Source of the DNA: Adineta ricciae
Lineage: Eukaryota; Rotifera; Eurotatoria; Adinetida; Adinetidae
Direction of reading: 5' to 3'
NCBI GenBank assembly: GCA_905250025.1
Contig: CAJNOJ010000463.1
Span: forward strand, 1-64,000
DNA: 64,000 nt
Shown here: piece after piece, positions 47,980-58,960 of the stretch
Layout of the letters: each line of letters opens with the position of its first letter
Numbering within the stretch: the first letter of the stretch is position 1
Translations under genes and position numbers: made by a program
Notes under the pieces: model-generated
The model's input: the letters and a program-made list of their open reading frames with translations, nothing else
What the model was told of the DNA's origin: nothing
The model's database searches: none

Positions 47980-49425
47980 TCACAATTCCGCTTCGTTCGT
48001 TGCATTAATTTCGGCATCAACACGATATAGAATGACTTTTTTCGGCTGCAACGTTGTCACTTCACTTGATGATGATGGTGGTGATGCAGAATCCGAAGTT
48101 AGAAATGCAATGACAAGTTCGTAGGTACTCATCATGATCGCTGTATTCTAAAATCAAGAAGCAGACAATAAACAAAACTTCTCGATTATTTTCTATGTGT
48201 TTTACTGGAATTTGTCGAATTAGATGGGTCAGTAAACCTCGATACAAGCCGGCGATACTTTCTTCATAGTAGACTGTTTTCAATGTTTGTAGAAATGTCC
48301 GGTACTTGGTACCTTCTTCTCGCAGACGCGTTCGAACAACTTCATGAGGATAACATAAAGTTGTTGCACATGATTTTGAACATGCCGCAGCAGTTAAATA
48401 AGAAAGAAAATTATACCAATTGGATTCATCTGATGAAGAGTTTTGACGTGTTTGAAGCAATTGTAATTGTGCTTTAATTTGTTCGTAAAGAACAAAATGG
48501 ACGATGGTTTCTGACACACCAACATACGACGCAGATATACCTAAACAAATGCACTCATTTCAATCTTCGTCTACTCGATAATCTTACCTTTATAGAAGCC
48601 CAACAGGCCGTGTTCACGGTAAACATTACGTATGAGATCAATCGTGCGAAGATTTCTAGTCAATAATGAATGCAAGATAGAAAGATACTCTGCAAAAAGT
48701 CTTTACCCTTGGTCAATTTGTAGACGTGTTTTAATAAACCACAGCGGATTGGTACATGTGGACATGGCGATGCCTTGAGAATAGGCAAAGGATTAATTGT
48801 GACAACCATCGTTTGCAATGATTACCTGCTGTTGCTGCTGAAGTTATATGTACTAATGGTGTCTCGCGCTCCATTTTTTCAACTAGTAATGATTTGGTAT
48901 TTGCATAAGCAAAAAAATAAATCGCCCTACAACAATGCATACCCATATACAGATAAACGATTTCTGTTGATCTTACCTTGATGGTGCTACTCCGACTAGA
49001 TTCGGCACAAGACCTTTGAATAGTCCTGGCATCCCTTCATATTTGATAATGTGTCTAAATGGCTAGACTCTACGAAGAGTTCGTTTCAATAAAAGAATTT
49101 ACCGAAGTGAACCAATTATAGTTGGACGTATTCTTTCTTGTTGACACTGATAAGCGACTGTATTACTGTGAGGTGAATGTAGATCAACCCGAGTCTTTTC
49201 TCTGGAAAATGAATTTTGTGATGATTGATATCGTGTTTTGATTACTTCTAATGGGCATGTTAGAACTGCACCGAATGTGCCAGCAAGGCTAAATATAGAA
49301 ATCGAAAGTTGAAATCGATTTGTTCAATAGCAGTCGATATACCCTCCTGCTAATAGATGAGCGTAGGTAGAACGATTTACACCTGTTTGTTGTTCTCCAT
49401 TACTTTTGGTATTAGGCGTAGACAT
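47980..49425 (-). CDS. SLC25A36: Mitochondrial pyrimidine nucleotide carrier (SLC25A33/36-like)
   Basis: Inner-membrane carrier of the SLC25 family. It has the three signature repeats: CPLEVIKTRYQSSQ; NPLWFIKTRLQIDQ, with the Trp typical of pyrimidine-nucleotide carriers; and CYPHEVVRTRLREEGTKYRT. Further matches are GLVPNLVGVAPSRAIYFFAY, LGFYKGISASYVGVSE and HLIRQIPNTAIMMSTYELV. Seven or so exons with introns of about 55 bp. The protein has a C-terminal extension of about 45 residues, Ser-rich and ending NATNEAEL, beyond the usual end. Closest to vertebrate SLC25A33/36, which import pyrimidine nucleotides for mitochondrial DNA and RNA synthesis. It lies 197 bp downstream of UBIAD1 on the same strand. 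Confidence 0.93.
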
Positions 49426-49622
49426 GTGAGATCATAGAGAACGATTTGATTGAAATTAGTTCATCACTTAGTCAGACATAATCTAGAAGACATTTTTGTT
49501 GTAGAATATAGAGTATTGAGTAGAAAAAAAAATCAAAGAACTGACTAGTTGAAAAGCAAAAAACTTCATGAAAACAAAAGAACTGATAACAGATCGGAAA
49601 GAATTATCTATGAATTGTTGTT

Positions 49623-50651
49623 TTAGAAAACAAACTGTTGCCGATTTCGGGTGATATTCGTTAGGATGATTGAGAGAATGTAGAGAAAACCAAATTGAAA
49701 ATTCAGTATTGCTGTTCGATTCGGTAGTTTGACCAATTGATCATGTTGAAATTCCTTGCATAATCGATGAGCATGAACCACTGTTAACAAGGGTAAACAG
49801 CAGAGCCACGAGATTTTGATCATCATGCAACTGATAATTACATAAGGTGAATATATGAGCAAACAATAAAGATAATACGAGAATCGTTTTCCAAGTAATA
49901 TCGATAGTGTCAAGACACCAACAGATCTGTCATGTTCCATATCACGTGTGTTGTTGCTATGAAGAATAGCTTCGGTGTTTAATGTTAACGGTAGAGCATA
50001 AAAAACAGGATAGATGCTATAGTAACCAGCCTGAGCCATAAATGAATAAACAATTGTGATAGGACCGAATGTTAATAGAATGAGAACGTCGCCAAGTGCA
50101 ATGTATTTAAAACCTAATATCGATGAAGTTTTACGACATCGTTCGGAGAAGAATCAAACTCACCAATGCCGCCTGTATATAGGAACGAGAGTGGAAGTGC
50201 ACCGAAATAGATCAAAGCTAGATATGGTTCTTTTGCTGGTGAAACATGTGATAAGAATAGAAAAGCAATCGTTCCGATCGCGTATAATATTAGTCCTAGT
50301 CGAACCACTTCATTTGGTTTAAGCAAACCTTCGATTAACGTCCGATCATCGATAGTGTGTTCCTTTTTATTATTGGTCGCGGGGGAGTCCACCCCATGAA
50401 TGTAATCGTAATAGCTATAAAAATGGCAAATACAAAATCGATTTTATCGGTGTTTTTCTCTACACTTACGTATTGAAAAGATTAGCCGCAGCATGAACAC
50501 ACAATGCTGACACGCATGTAAGAAGAAGAACAGATATGGATAGGGTTTGTACAGATGAATATGCCAGAGCACTACCTAACAAAAGTGGCATCATACTCGC
50601 TGTAAAAGACCATGGTCTGACGGCTAACAGATATTTTTCAAATGTATTCAT
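49623..50651 (-). CDS. UBIAD1: UBIAD1-like prenyltransferase
   Basis: UbiA-superfamily membrane prenyltransferase; UBIAD1 makes menaquinone-4 and helps control HMG-CoA reductase degradation. Exons 50651-50470, 50414-50164 and 50113-49623 give about 307 residues. It starts MNTFEKYLLAVRPWSF. The first Asp-rich motif is NLFNTYYDYIHG (split by the first intron) and the second is NNTRDMEHDRSVG; both metal-binding Asp sets are intact. About eight hydrophobic helices are visible. A CTTTCTAG acceptor lies 13 bases before the ATG; a GTATTT 58 bp further up could be its cis donor, giving a normal 5' UTR intron. Confidence 0.94.
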
Positions 50652-51250
50652 GTCGATGTAATAACTAGAAAGAAAACATTTATGATATCGTTTGTGATGC
50701 TCATTGAATGCAAATGTTTGAAATACCTAGTTTGGTTATTCTATCATTTGTATCTGCTCCTTTTCTTTTCTTTTCTGATGTAATCTTAGTAGTAACCAAA
50801 TCATATATATGAATGGATAAATATGATCGAATGAATGGTAAACCTCCGCTGGTCGTTTTCATTGTTAATAGTTAATAGCGAATCATATTGAAGGGATGAA
50901 TCATCGATTGAAAGGGCACAAATAGACTGATTTCTACTAGAATGAAGCAAATAAAACTTTAACAGATGTTGCTTGCTTCGATGACGACCGGCTATTCGAA
51001 CGAATTTTATGGAAACTAGTTTGAATTGAATAAAAATGATGGTCTGCTCCGTTTGTTATATGAAGTTCCTTGACTACTATAGGTTATCATCTGATGAGAG
51101 AAAGCCGACTGCTTCCAAATGTATAGAACATACTTATAAAGAATAGTAGATTAGTTTTATTTCAAATCTTTGTTAATGTTCTTCTTCTTTTAACTAAAAT
51201 ATCCAGCTATATACTGAGAGAAATAAAGTAAGCATAAAAGTTTTCTTTTC
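50652..51250. other. Intergenic between UBIAD1 and SELENBP1
   Basis: AT-rich, no supported gene. It probably holds the UBIAD1 5' UTR intron and promoter and the SELENBP1 3' UTR. Confidence 0.5.
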
Positions 51251-52294
51251 TCAAATCCAGATGTCCGATGTACAATCACCACCTGGATAGCGCACTTCAT
51301 GGGCACGCGCTGGACCGTGCGGTTCATTTTTAAAGGACATATAAAACGTTTGGTCCAATTTCATGCCGCCATTTTCACTATCGCAATCGATCTTTGCTAA
51401 ATACGAACCGTCTTGTCGAATTCCTGGATAGAATTGATCGTCCCATGACGAGTACAGCGAATTAGTGACATAAAGACGTTTACCATCGATCGATAATTGA
51501 ATCATTTGAGGTCCGCCATGAAGTGAACGGTTATCATTGTAATCACTGCCAGTTTTGGTTAAACCTCCAAGCCAAATTTGTCCGGTTAGTTTTGGCTTAG
51601 CTGGATCACTGATATCATATTGACGAACATCACCGTGAAACCAATTACAGAAATAGACTAGAAAGAAAGATTAATGATTGCAATAATCGTTTGTCGAACG
51701 AGTTCACCTACTGAATTTATCGTTCAAGGAAATGAGCATATCGGAAATGATGGCCGGGACGGGTTGTCCATCATTACCAGTTAGACTTTCCACTTGAATA
51801 ACTTTTTCAACTTGCCATTCACTGGATGAATCTTGATAAAATCGGAAGACAGAACTACCCAACGCACATACCACATAACCATACGGAGTAGGTGGATTAT
51901 GACAAAAACGTAATTCAAGAGGAATCAAACCATCCTTGCCAAGATCAACTGTTTTCAAATATTCTCGTTTCGACCAGTCCCAAAAGTGTAATGAATGACC
52001 GTATTTATTTAAAGCAACATCGTTCGGATTGAAACCTAAAAAATCCATTCGTTTTATTTCACGAAACTGTAGCAGATATCGCATTACCTTTTTCGAATAC
52101 ATTCGGAGCCGCCCATTCGCTACTAACCATGATATTGTGTCGTGGTTTGTACCAAAAGTCATAATAAAATTGAACATTTGATGGGACTTCTCCACGATTC
52201 CATCGTCCAGTGACGTCGAAGTTTTCATTTAATAAAATAAAACCACCAGGCAATTCACCTTTCGCATTTCCTAAACAGGAAATCATGATTTCTC
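51251..52294 (-). CDS. SELENBP1: Selenium-binding protein 1 (methanethiol oxidase), 5' half missing
   Basis: Oxidises methanethiol to formaldehyde, H2O2 and H2S in humans. Exons 52294-52088, 52035-51712 and 51657-51251 cover roughly the C-terminal two thirds: [90 protein letters not shown], and the invariant end [16 protein letters not shown]. Homology begins abruptly at the N at 52295; about 130 N-terminal residues, including the active-site Cys region, are absent, and nothing upstream (to 53.7 kb) resembles them. The cut is most likely an assembly break, not a biological truncation. Confidence 0.93.
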
Positions 52295-52295
52295 C

Positions 52296-53736
52296 NCATT
52301 TTTATGAACGTCTACGAAGAAATCGAAGTAAATGATGAAGATAACACATATAGAGAACAGAAAAAAAGATTTATGAGGAAAAACTGAGCAGAAGGTAAAA
52401 AGGAACGACAATATATAAGAATTATAATAACAGATTAGTTTCTACGCTAAATAATTTCTATGATAAATATAAAATGTAAAATATACGCTTATCAGTTTGA
52501 ATATCAGCTTCACTAACAATTAGTTAGAAAACGACTATTACTCGGTTGATGCATTTGAAAAAAGTGATGTATTTCTCTGCGATTATAATTATTAATATAA
52601 CATGAAAAGTTTCAATGTTCATATTTAAAAGCCAAAAGAAGTAAAAGTAAATTAAGATAAATTTATAAATGATCATGATTGAATGCATTCAACCATAAAA
52701 GTAATAAACAATATAGTAATGCTATGCTCTCTTCCAATGAACTTAATATATTATTTGCGCATAAAAAAATTTCATCAAAAAGAATTTTCATCATTTCTCA
52801 TTAGAAAAATTCCAAAGTCAATAATTTTTCAAAAACTTCCCCAGCTGTAAAAAATTTCCCCCAACGCGCGTTGGCGCAGAAGACCATATTCTGTACCCCT
52901 GCGTCGCCGAGATGGAAACACAAATGCGTTTTTCAGAATGGTTTTAAAAACTTTTACATAACACTTCAAATCTCCATTTTTGGCATGTGATTTATTTGCA
53001 TCTTTTGTAATTGAACAAATCTCTTGTATAATTCACACTTCTTTCTATTCACTTATTGTTTGTAAATAAAAGTGCAAATTTCCTTTCGAATTCTTTTGCA
53101 GATGTATTTTTTGTTTTGCTTGTCTAATTTGTATTCGTTCGTATTCAATATTCACTTGTTTTTTCTTTTCTGTCGTGTAGTTGATAATTATATCATTATT
53201 AGTGTGTCTTTACTTCATAGACAAATAAATAAATACAGTTTATATTAGAAAGTATTTTTCTTTACTGAAATAAAGAAAAACAAATATCAAATTGATAACA
53301 CATTGTGATATTTTCAGTCGTGGGCAATGCGAGTCACCCCCGACGAGCGTTATTTATTATTTATGAATGTTTACAGTAGAAGTTCAATGTATAAAATGTC
53401 AACCGTCAACAAGTGCAATTTATTTGTTATATAAAGAAATTATTCGTAAAAATTCAAATAATAATAAGCTCAAATCAATTCTAAAGTGTGCAGATGGGCT
53501 CTCATTTCATATTCCTAAACTGTCTTTATTATTATACTGACATCGTTTTTCTTTCCTCATTTTTCGTATAATGAGATAATTTCGAAAATTTGATCTTTTT
53601 TTGTTTCATATTTTATTCATTGATTTTTCGAAACGCTGAGAAGAATTAGACGGAAAAAAAAGAATATAAAAAAAGAGAAAATAAAAAGCACACACTAAAA
53701 TTTAGTTCATTCTGTCTGAATATTTTTTTTGAACGT
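52296..53736. other. Intergenic after the N; AT-rich with small GC islands
   Basis: No gene recognised. It contains a perfect 14-bp palindrome at 52861-52874 and two short GC-rich patches (about 52860-52920 and 53325-53355) in otherwise very AT-rich DNA. Confidence 0.5.
52861..52874. other. Perfect 14-bp palindrome
   Basis: CCAACGCGCGTTGG, identical to its reverse complement, inside an AT-rich spacer. Could be a protein-binding site or a repeat end. Confidence 0.7.
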
Positions 53737-54333
53737 TTAAGTTGAAGATTTGCATGCATAAGCAATACGACCTCCAGCTAACGAACTCAAGAGGAGAGCA
53801 AGTATTGTGAACAAATGGCCTGCTTCATATAAATTAGCTGAATAAGCATTATAAGTTAAGTAACGAGAACCTTCGGCTATTCCTGCTAACATAAATAGAG
53901 ATGCTAAAAAGAATAAAACACCAGGAATAAAATTGAGAAACCATTCGCTGAAAATGCCAAGTGCCATGAGAATTGTAGCAACAACACCAAAAGCAATAAA
54001 GATAATACCAACAATACCTAAGCCAGATGCGTTTCGCATACGATTATTACAGTCATCTTGGCTAGCTATAGCAGTAGATGGTACATTAGTGCAAAACGGA
54101 TTGCTATTTCCACTGCGTGATGAACAGCTAATTTTGTCGCCAGTAGTTGGATTGTAAGTACAGAACGTGAAGAGATTAGCGGAGGCGCTTATATAATTGC
54201 TATTTGGAGCAGCATATTGATACCATTGAACTGTACCCATACCAACACAAGCCAAAATTAATGCCACAAATCCAAAAGCTGCTGCAACAAAAGCCAAAAT
54301 TTTACTAATTTTATCTGCTGCTGTTCGAGCCAT
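53737..54333 (-). CDS. Four-transmembrane claudin/PMP22-like protein
   Basis: Intronless, 198 residues. Hydrophobic spans at about 11-32, 103-128, 133-152 and 170-190. A first extracellular loop of about 70 residues has a Trp after span 1 (GTVQWYQY) and several Cys (FCTYN, SCSS, FCTN, DDCNN). The order of spans and the large first loop match the claudin/PMP22/EMP tetraspan plan, but the full W-GLW-C-C signature is not present, so the assignment is to the fold class only. A TATA box lies about 60 bp before the ATG. Confidence 0.75.
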   Translation of the reverse strand: MARTAADKISKILAFVAAAFGFVALILACVGMGTVQWYQYAAPNSNYISASANLFTFCTYNPTTGDKISCSSRSGNSNPFCTNVPSTAIASQDDCNNRMRNASGLGIVGIIFIAFGVVATILMALGIFSEWFLNFIPGVLFFLASLFMLAGIAEGSRYLTYNAYSANLYEAGHLFTILALLLSSLAGGRIAYACKSST

Positions 54334-54392
54334 GATTGATCAATAGAAATATGTTGATTAGTATGATACTGAAAGAATAAGCTTTACTTGGA

Positions 54393-54404
54393 GTATTTAT
54401 ATAT
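54393..54404 (-). promoter_or_regulatory. TATA box of the tetraspan gene
   Basis: GATATATAAATA on the minus strand, about 60-70 bp before the start codon. Confidence 0.6.
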
Positions 54405-56970
54405 CTTTTTTTCTACGTAGGTGCGTTTGATTTCATCCAAAGAGAAGAATATTTTTTTTCTATTCGTTCAATAATATACGTCTATGTCTCATAGTAACAC
54501 ATTCGTACAATGTTAAAACATCGATATTTTCAATCTTTCAATTTTCCGCGATTTTATTACCAAAATAAATAAACAGGAAAAAAAATTCATTTTAAACTCG
54601 ATCACCATTTTTATCTTCCATTAGTTGTGACCATGCATTATGATCTCTTGTCTATTTGTACAACTCTCTTTTTTTTTCTTTCCTTCCTTCTGATCAATCA
54701 ATCGTTCTTTACAATGTTGACATGGAAATAGCAAGAGAAATTCTAAAAATATGTGGCATATTTAATTATACGACATATGCATACAGACACTTTCTCATTA
54801 TTTTTTTTCCAGACAACGAATAATCTTAGAAATTGATTTTTTTCATCATTCACATCGAAAAATCAATAGTAATACTAAATAACCTTTCTTTCTTTCTTTC
54901 TTTTCGTTTCTTCGCATAGTTGTAATATATGTTGTTGTATTTAACGAAACTTTTCTCCTCCACATCGTTGTCATGAAGCATAAATCAAACAGATTCTCCT
55001 TGAAAGTGAAGTGTAAGTATGAAAGAATTGAAAATACCGATATATTGAATGAAAAAGAACATTTTCATGACTTTGATTTATTTTTATCACGCAAAGAATT
55101 CTCTTTAATAATTATTGTATGATATGCTAGTAATGAACATCTGTTTTTTGTTCAGATGTCGTTGAAAAAAATAAGATGTTAAATTATACATTGATGCAAA
55201 TGTTTCAACATTCTGCGTTGTATTCAAGAATTCAATTGAATTTTTTTTTCGAAAATATCATTAACAAATGATCAATAAATATAAAAATTTTGTTTAGTAT
55301 TAATTATAGAGTTATTAAGTGAAAAATGTAACAGTGCATTTATTGTATTAACAAAGTGTTTTTCAGTCTTCTTTCTTGATTCTTTGCCTAAAAGGTATAT
55401 TTATTGTTACTTGGAAGGTCAGAGGAGATATAAGTATGACTTCAGAACAGAATTGTCATTCCATCGAATATAGAATAGAATGCAAAAATAGTTAAATGAG
55501 ATACGCTTCTGTTTTACATTACCTCTATACACTTTTTTTCTTATCTCATTGCTTGTATTGAAAAAATTATTGATATAATGAATCTACATGAAGATGTATT
55601 TTCGTAACGCTAATTTTTCAAACTAAATACATGAATAATCAGTCATACTATAAGTATTTATCCACATTCCTGTTGATGGATCATAACGTACTAATTTCAT
55701 CACTTCTTTTAAAAATTTTCTATCATTTAATACAAATTTCATATGAATTATATTAAGTCATCCTTTTTACAGAAATTTACCATTGATAATAATGCTAAAC
55801 AGACAACTTTTGATAACTAACAGAAGCTAGTAATCCATATAGATTAATTTAATATTATCTATTATCTCATAACGAAAGACAAATACCAGTATTATTGTAA
55901 AATCGATCAGATTTCTTTGAGGAACATTTCAACATTGAATTTTATGTACAATAAAATAAATGCTATGTTTTCGGTGAACAGCCACTTTCGTCGACTCACT
56001 TTGTCAAATAATTTTCACCGACAAAACATTTAGTCCAAAAAATTTCGTCGACATTTATTTCAGTCGGTGACGAAAGAAAAAAATAAACTTGTCTTTCAAT
56101 AAATAGTATGCATCTCGTCATCGTTAAACAATCCGTAGGAATACTACAAAAGGATTGATCATTTTTCTGTTTCCAATCCAAGGATAGAAGGTGTCCTGTT
56201 TTGAGAGTGATTTTTCTCGATTTGCGATGTTGCATATAATTTTGAATGCATGTAGAGTAGCATAATCCTTTTGTCCATCCAATTGAAAAGGATCCTCTTC
56301 AAAACGAAATGGTTTATGTAAAACAAACTGTTCAACATGCTAAGATGGGAAAAATAGAAAAAAAACGATAAGAAAAGTTGTGAAATGTAGCAGTGATTCG
56401 ATAATTTAATCCATCAATACAATAAAAAAAAAAGAAATCACGCTCTACGAGTATTTTGAAGGACTTTCACTTTTGATTGCTAAAAACAAAACAGTAATCG
56501 TATACATGATTTTCATATCTATTTATAAATCTTGATATATTTTGTTCTTGTCATTCATTTCTAAGCTGATTTAAGGATTATATAAAAGGATGGGGGACGT
56601 TTTGGCCGTATTTTGGCTTATGGGCAAAAGTGCGACGAATCTCAATGAAACTCTCAGCAATTAAAGATCCCATAGATGGTAGTCACTCCTCAAACTTTCA
56701 ACTCGATCGGTTGAACTTTTTCGCTGAGTCGACCCTCATCAGTATAAGGCCTATATACAGCTCAAGGCTAAACCATATGTGTTAGCTTTTCTGTTAGCGG
56801 CCAAAGACTCCTGTCCACTAGACGTTAATAGGCCGGACGGAAACAACAGAGAACATAGCGAACGAAATATAGAAAACGAGAAGAACGAAAAGAAAAAAGG
56901 ATCACCATGTGGTATTGAACCACATAAGAGACGTGTGATGACAGAACATGAAAGAGAAAAGGTTAGCGAT
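54405..56970. other. Intergenic, very AT-rich
   Basis: No supported gene. It has a CTTT microsatellite at 54883-54904. From about 56580 the composition shifts (GGGGGACG, then a frame at 56779-57084), possibly the edge of a mobile element. Confidence 0.5.
54883..54904. repeat. (CTTT)n microsatellite
   Basis: About five tandem CTTT units upstream of the tetraspan gene. Confidence 0.8.
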
Positions 56971-57207
56971 ATTGAAACGACTATAAAACTAATGTCATAT
57001 TTAGAATCAGCACGAAAAACTAGGTTGAATGGCATAGATTTAAAGTTTTTCTCTCAAAATACGTTTTGGGTCATATATCTATAGAGGATACCCCCTCGGA
57101 ATACTCGAGGAAAAGATAAGTTAATAGAAAAGCTTGAAATCTATGCCATTCGGCTCAGTTTTTCGTGCTGATTCTAAATATGACATTAGTTTTCTAGTCG
57201 TTTCAAT
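56971..57207. repeat. Inverted repeat with 69-bp arms
   Basis: 56971-57039 and the reverse complement of 57139-57207 match over 69 bases with about five differences, and weaker similarity continues about 15 bases inward, leaving a spacer of about 70 bp. Both arms translate to the same peptide (KLMSYLESARKT) on opposite strands, showing that one arm is an inverted copy of the other. It lies just downstream of the piggyBac relic, so it may be a fold-back or a terminal remnant of an element. Confidence 0.8.
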
Positions 57208-57325
57208 TTTGTATTGACGATATGGAAAATACACCCAAAAATGGCTCTTTTCAACAGTGTGAGTCCTAACCACCCCATAAAGACAGACTTTTTTCCTGAT
57301 CATTGTCTTTGTGAGTTTGAAGGTC

Positions 57326-58960
57326 TCATCGAGTTACATCGATGGTAAAAAAATGGTTTTGTTTCTGAGTCAAATTATATAGGAAAAAAGATTCACATGT
57401 AACTAGTCGCACATTTTTTTGAAGTGCTCGTGGTTGATGTTGTCGTCGATCCAAATGTAATTGAAGAAGATCATAGCCTACTTCCATTAGAAATAAACGT
57501 CGACGATAGTTTTTCTTTTCATTCCATTGAGGATTTCTGGTTGTCCATACCACAAAAGCAGCAATAGCACCAACATCAACTATATTGAAAAAGAAAATCA
57601 TTGGCCATCGTCTTGTCTTTCGTTTACAAGAATAAGTTTGAACCATCTGATCCATATGATCAACATCACCTTTTATGCTATTGTAATATAAAATGATTTC
57701 TGGCTTTTTCTTTTCGTCGTCAACAATTGTCTGATCATGATGAAGAGATGACAATAGAATCACGGCTTGTGATTTTTTAGGCACATAGCTAACCAGTGTT
57801 GATTATCGATCAAAATAAAACATCGATGATTCTCCAGGACGTTGAGTATTTCGTTGTTACTCACGTGAAATTTCCTTTTTATTTTTTCGAATAGTTCCTA
57901 CAAGAGTTGTTTGAACACCTAGAAGATCTTCTGCTAATTCTGCACTGTTGAAATAATTATCTGTAGTGATGGATCGTCTTTTATTGATCCAAGTATGTAC
58001 CAATCGTTTCACTAAATTACGAATTCGACTGGCATCTTTAGTTGTAGCTGTTGCTCCTGGCTGACGAACCATGTAGACTTCAGCATTCAAAGGATATGCT
58101 GTGTCTGAGTCACAACACCAAAAAATCTTTATCCCATACTTTCCAAGTTTTTTAGGCATATATTAACGAAAATTGCATCGACCGTAAGTTGGAATAAGTT
58201 GTTCGCCTACCGTGAGCGATTCACCAGGTATATAACATATTTGTAATTGAGCTAAGAACATTGTTCATAAATCTCGTATTGGTGCAAGTTTATCTGACTT
58301 CAATATTTCCTGTCGTGCTATTGTATTATCGAACATACAGAACTAAAGTAAAGCTTTGAAGCGATTCTTACTCATAGTTGCTCGAAATATCAGTCGTCCA
58401 TTGATGATTGACCATAATTCATTCAGACTTTCATTCTTTGCTCGATGAAAGCCCATATTTCTTCAACATCCGTATCTCTTCATTGGTATTTCTTACCAGC
58501 ATTTTTCTTATTCCATTGTTCCAAGATTACATGCGCTCGTCGATTGGTTTCCTTCGCCAACAGAAGGACCATTTCTTGAGTTATGAGAATTTCAAATGCG
58601 TCTTCTAGGGTTTTTATACCTGTAGCTGGTCGTCCAACGCCATTTTCCTGCCGTAAGATGTTATCAGATGGTATTTTTCCTTTGGGAGGTTCATTTGATG
58701 TCCATTGACGTCCAGATTTTATTGTAATTATCTGAACGGGTCATGGTTTAACCCGTCGTTGACGTTTTGCTCGACGTCTAGGTGGCTTATCATCACTGAT
58801 ACTTCCAGTTTCAACGGTACCATCATCAGATGCATCACCTGAATCCTCTTCAATCGTACCACCATCTTCGTTGTTAGACTCATCATGGACGTACTTGGAA
58901 CCAGAACGTTTCTTCGAATTCGTATGTATTTGAATAATAGTTGTACGTAATAGTATATAT
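57326..58960 (-). pseudogene. piggyBac-family transposase relic
   Basis: The minus strand carries a decayed piggyBac transposase. Family landmarks: TNRRAHVILEQWNKKNAGKK-like N-terminal part, YIPGESLTVGEQLIPTYGRC, MPKKLGKYGIKIFW, a catalytic-Asp segment CDSDTAYPLNAEVY, RRSITTDNYFNSAELA, SYVPKKSQAVILLSS and IKGDVDHMDQMVQTY. It is broken by stops at 57803, 57857, 58163, 58265 and 58343 in one frame and at 58480 and 58741 in another, so there is at least one frameshift near 58345-58480. No clear terminal repeats or TTAA target duplication were found. Not functional as it stands. Confidence 0.88.
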
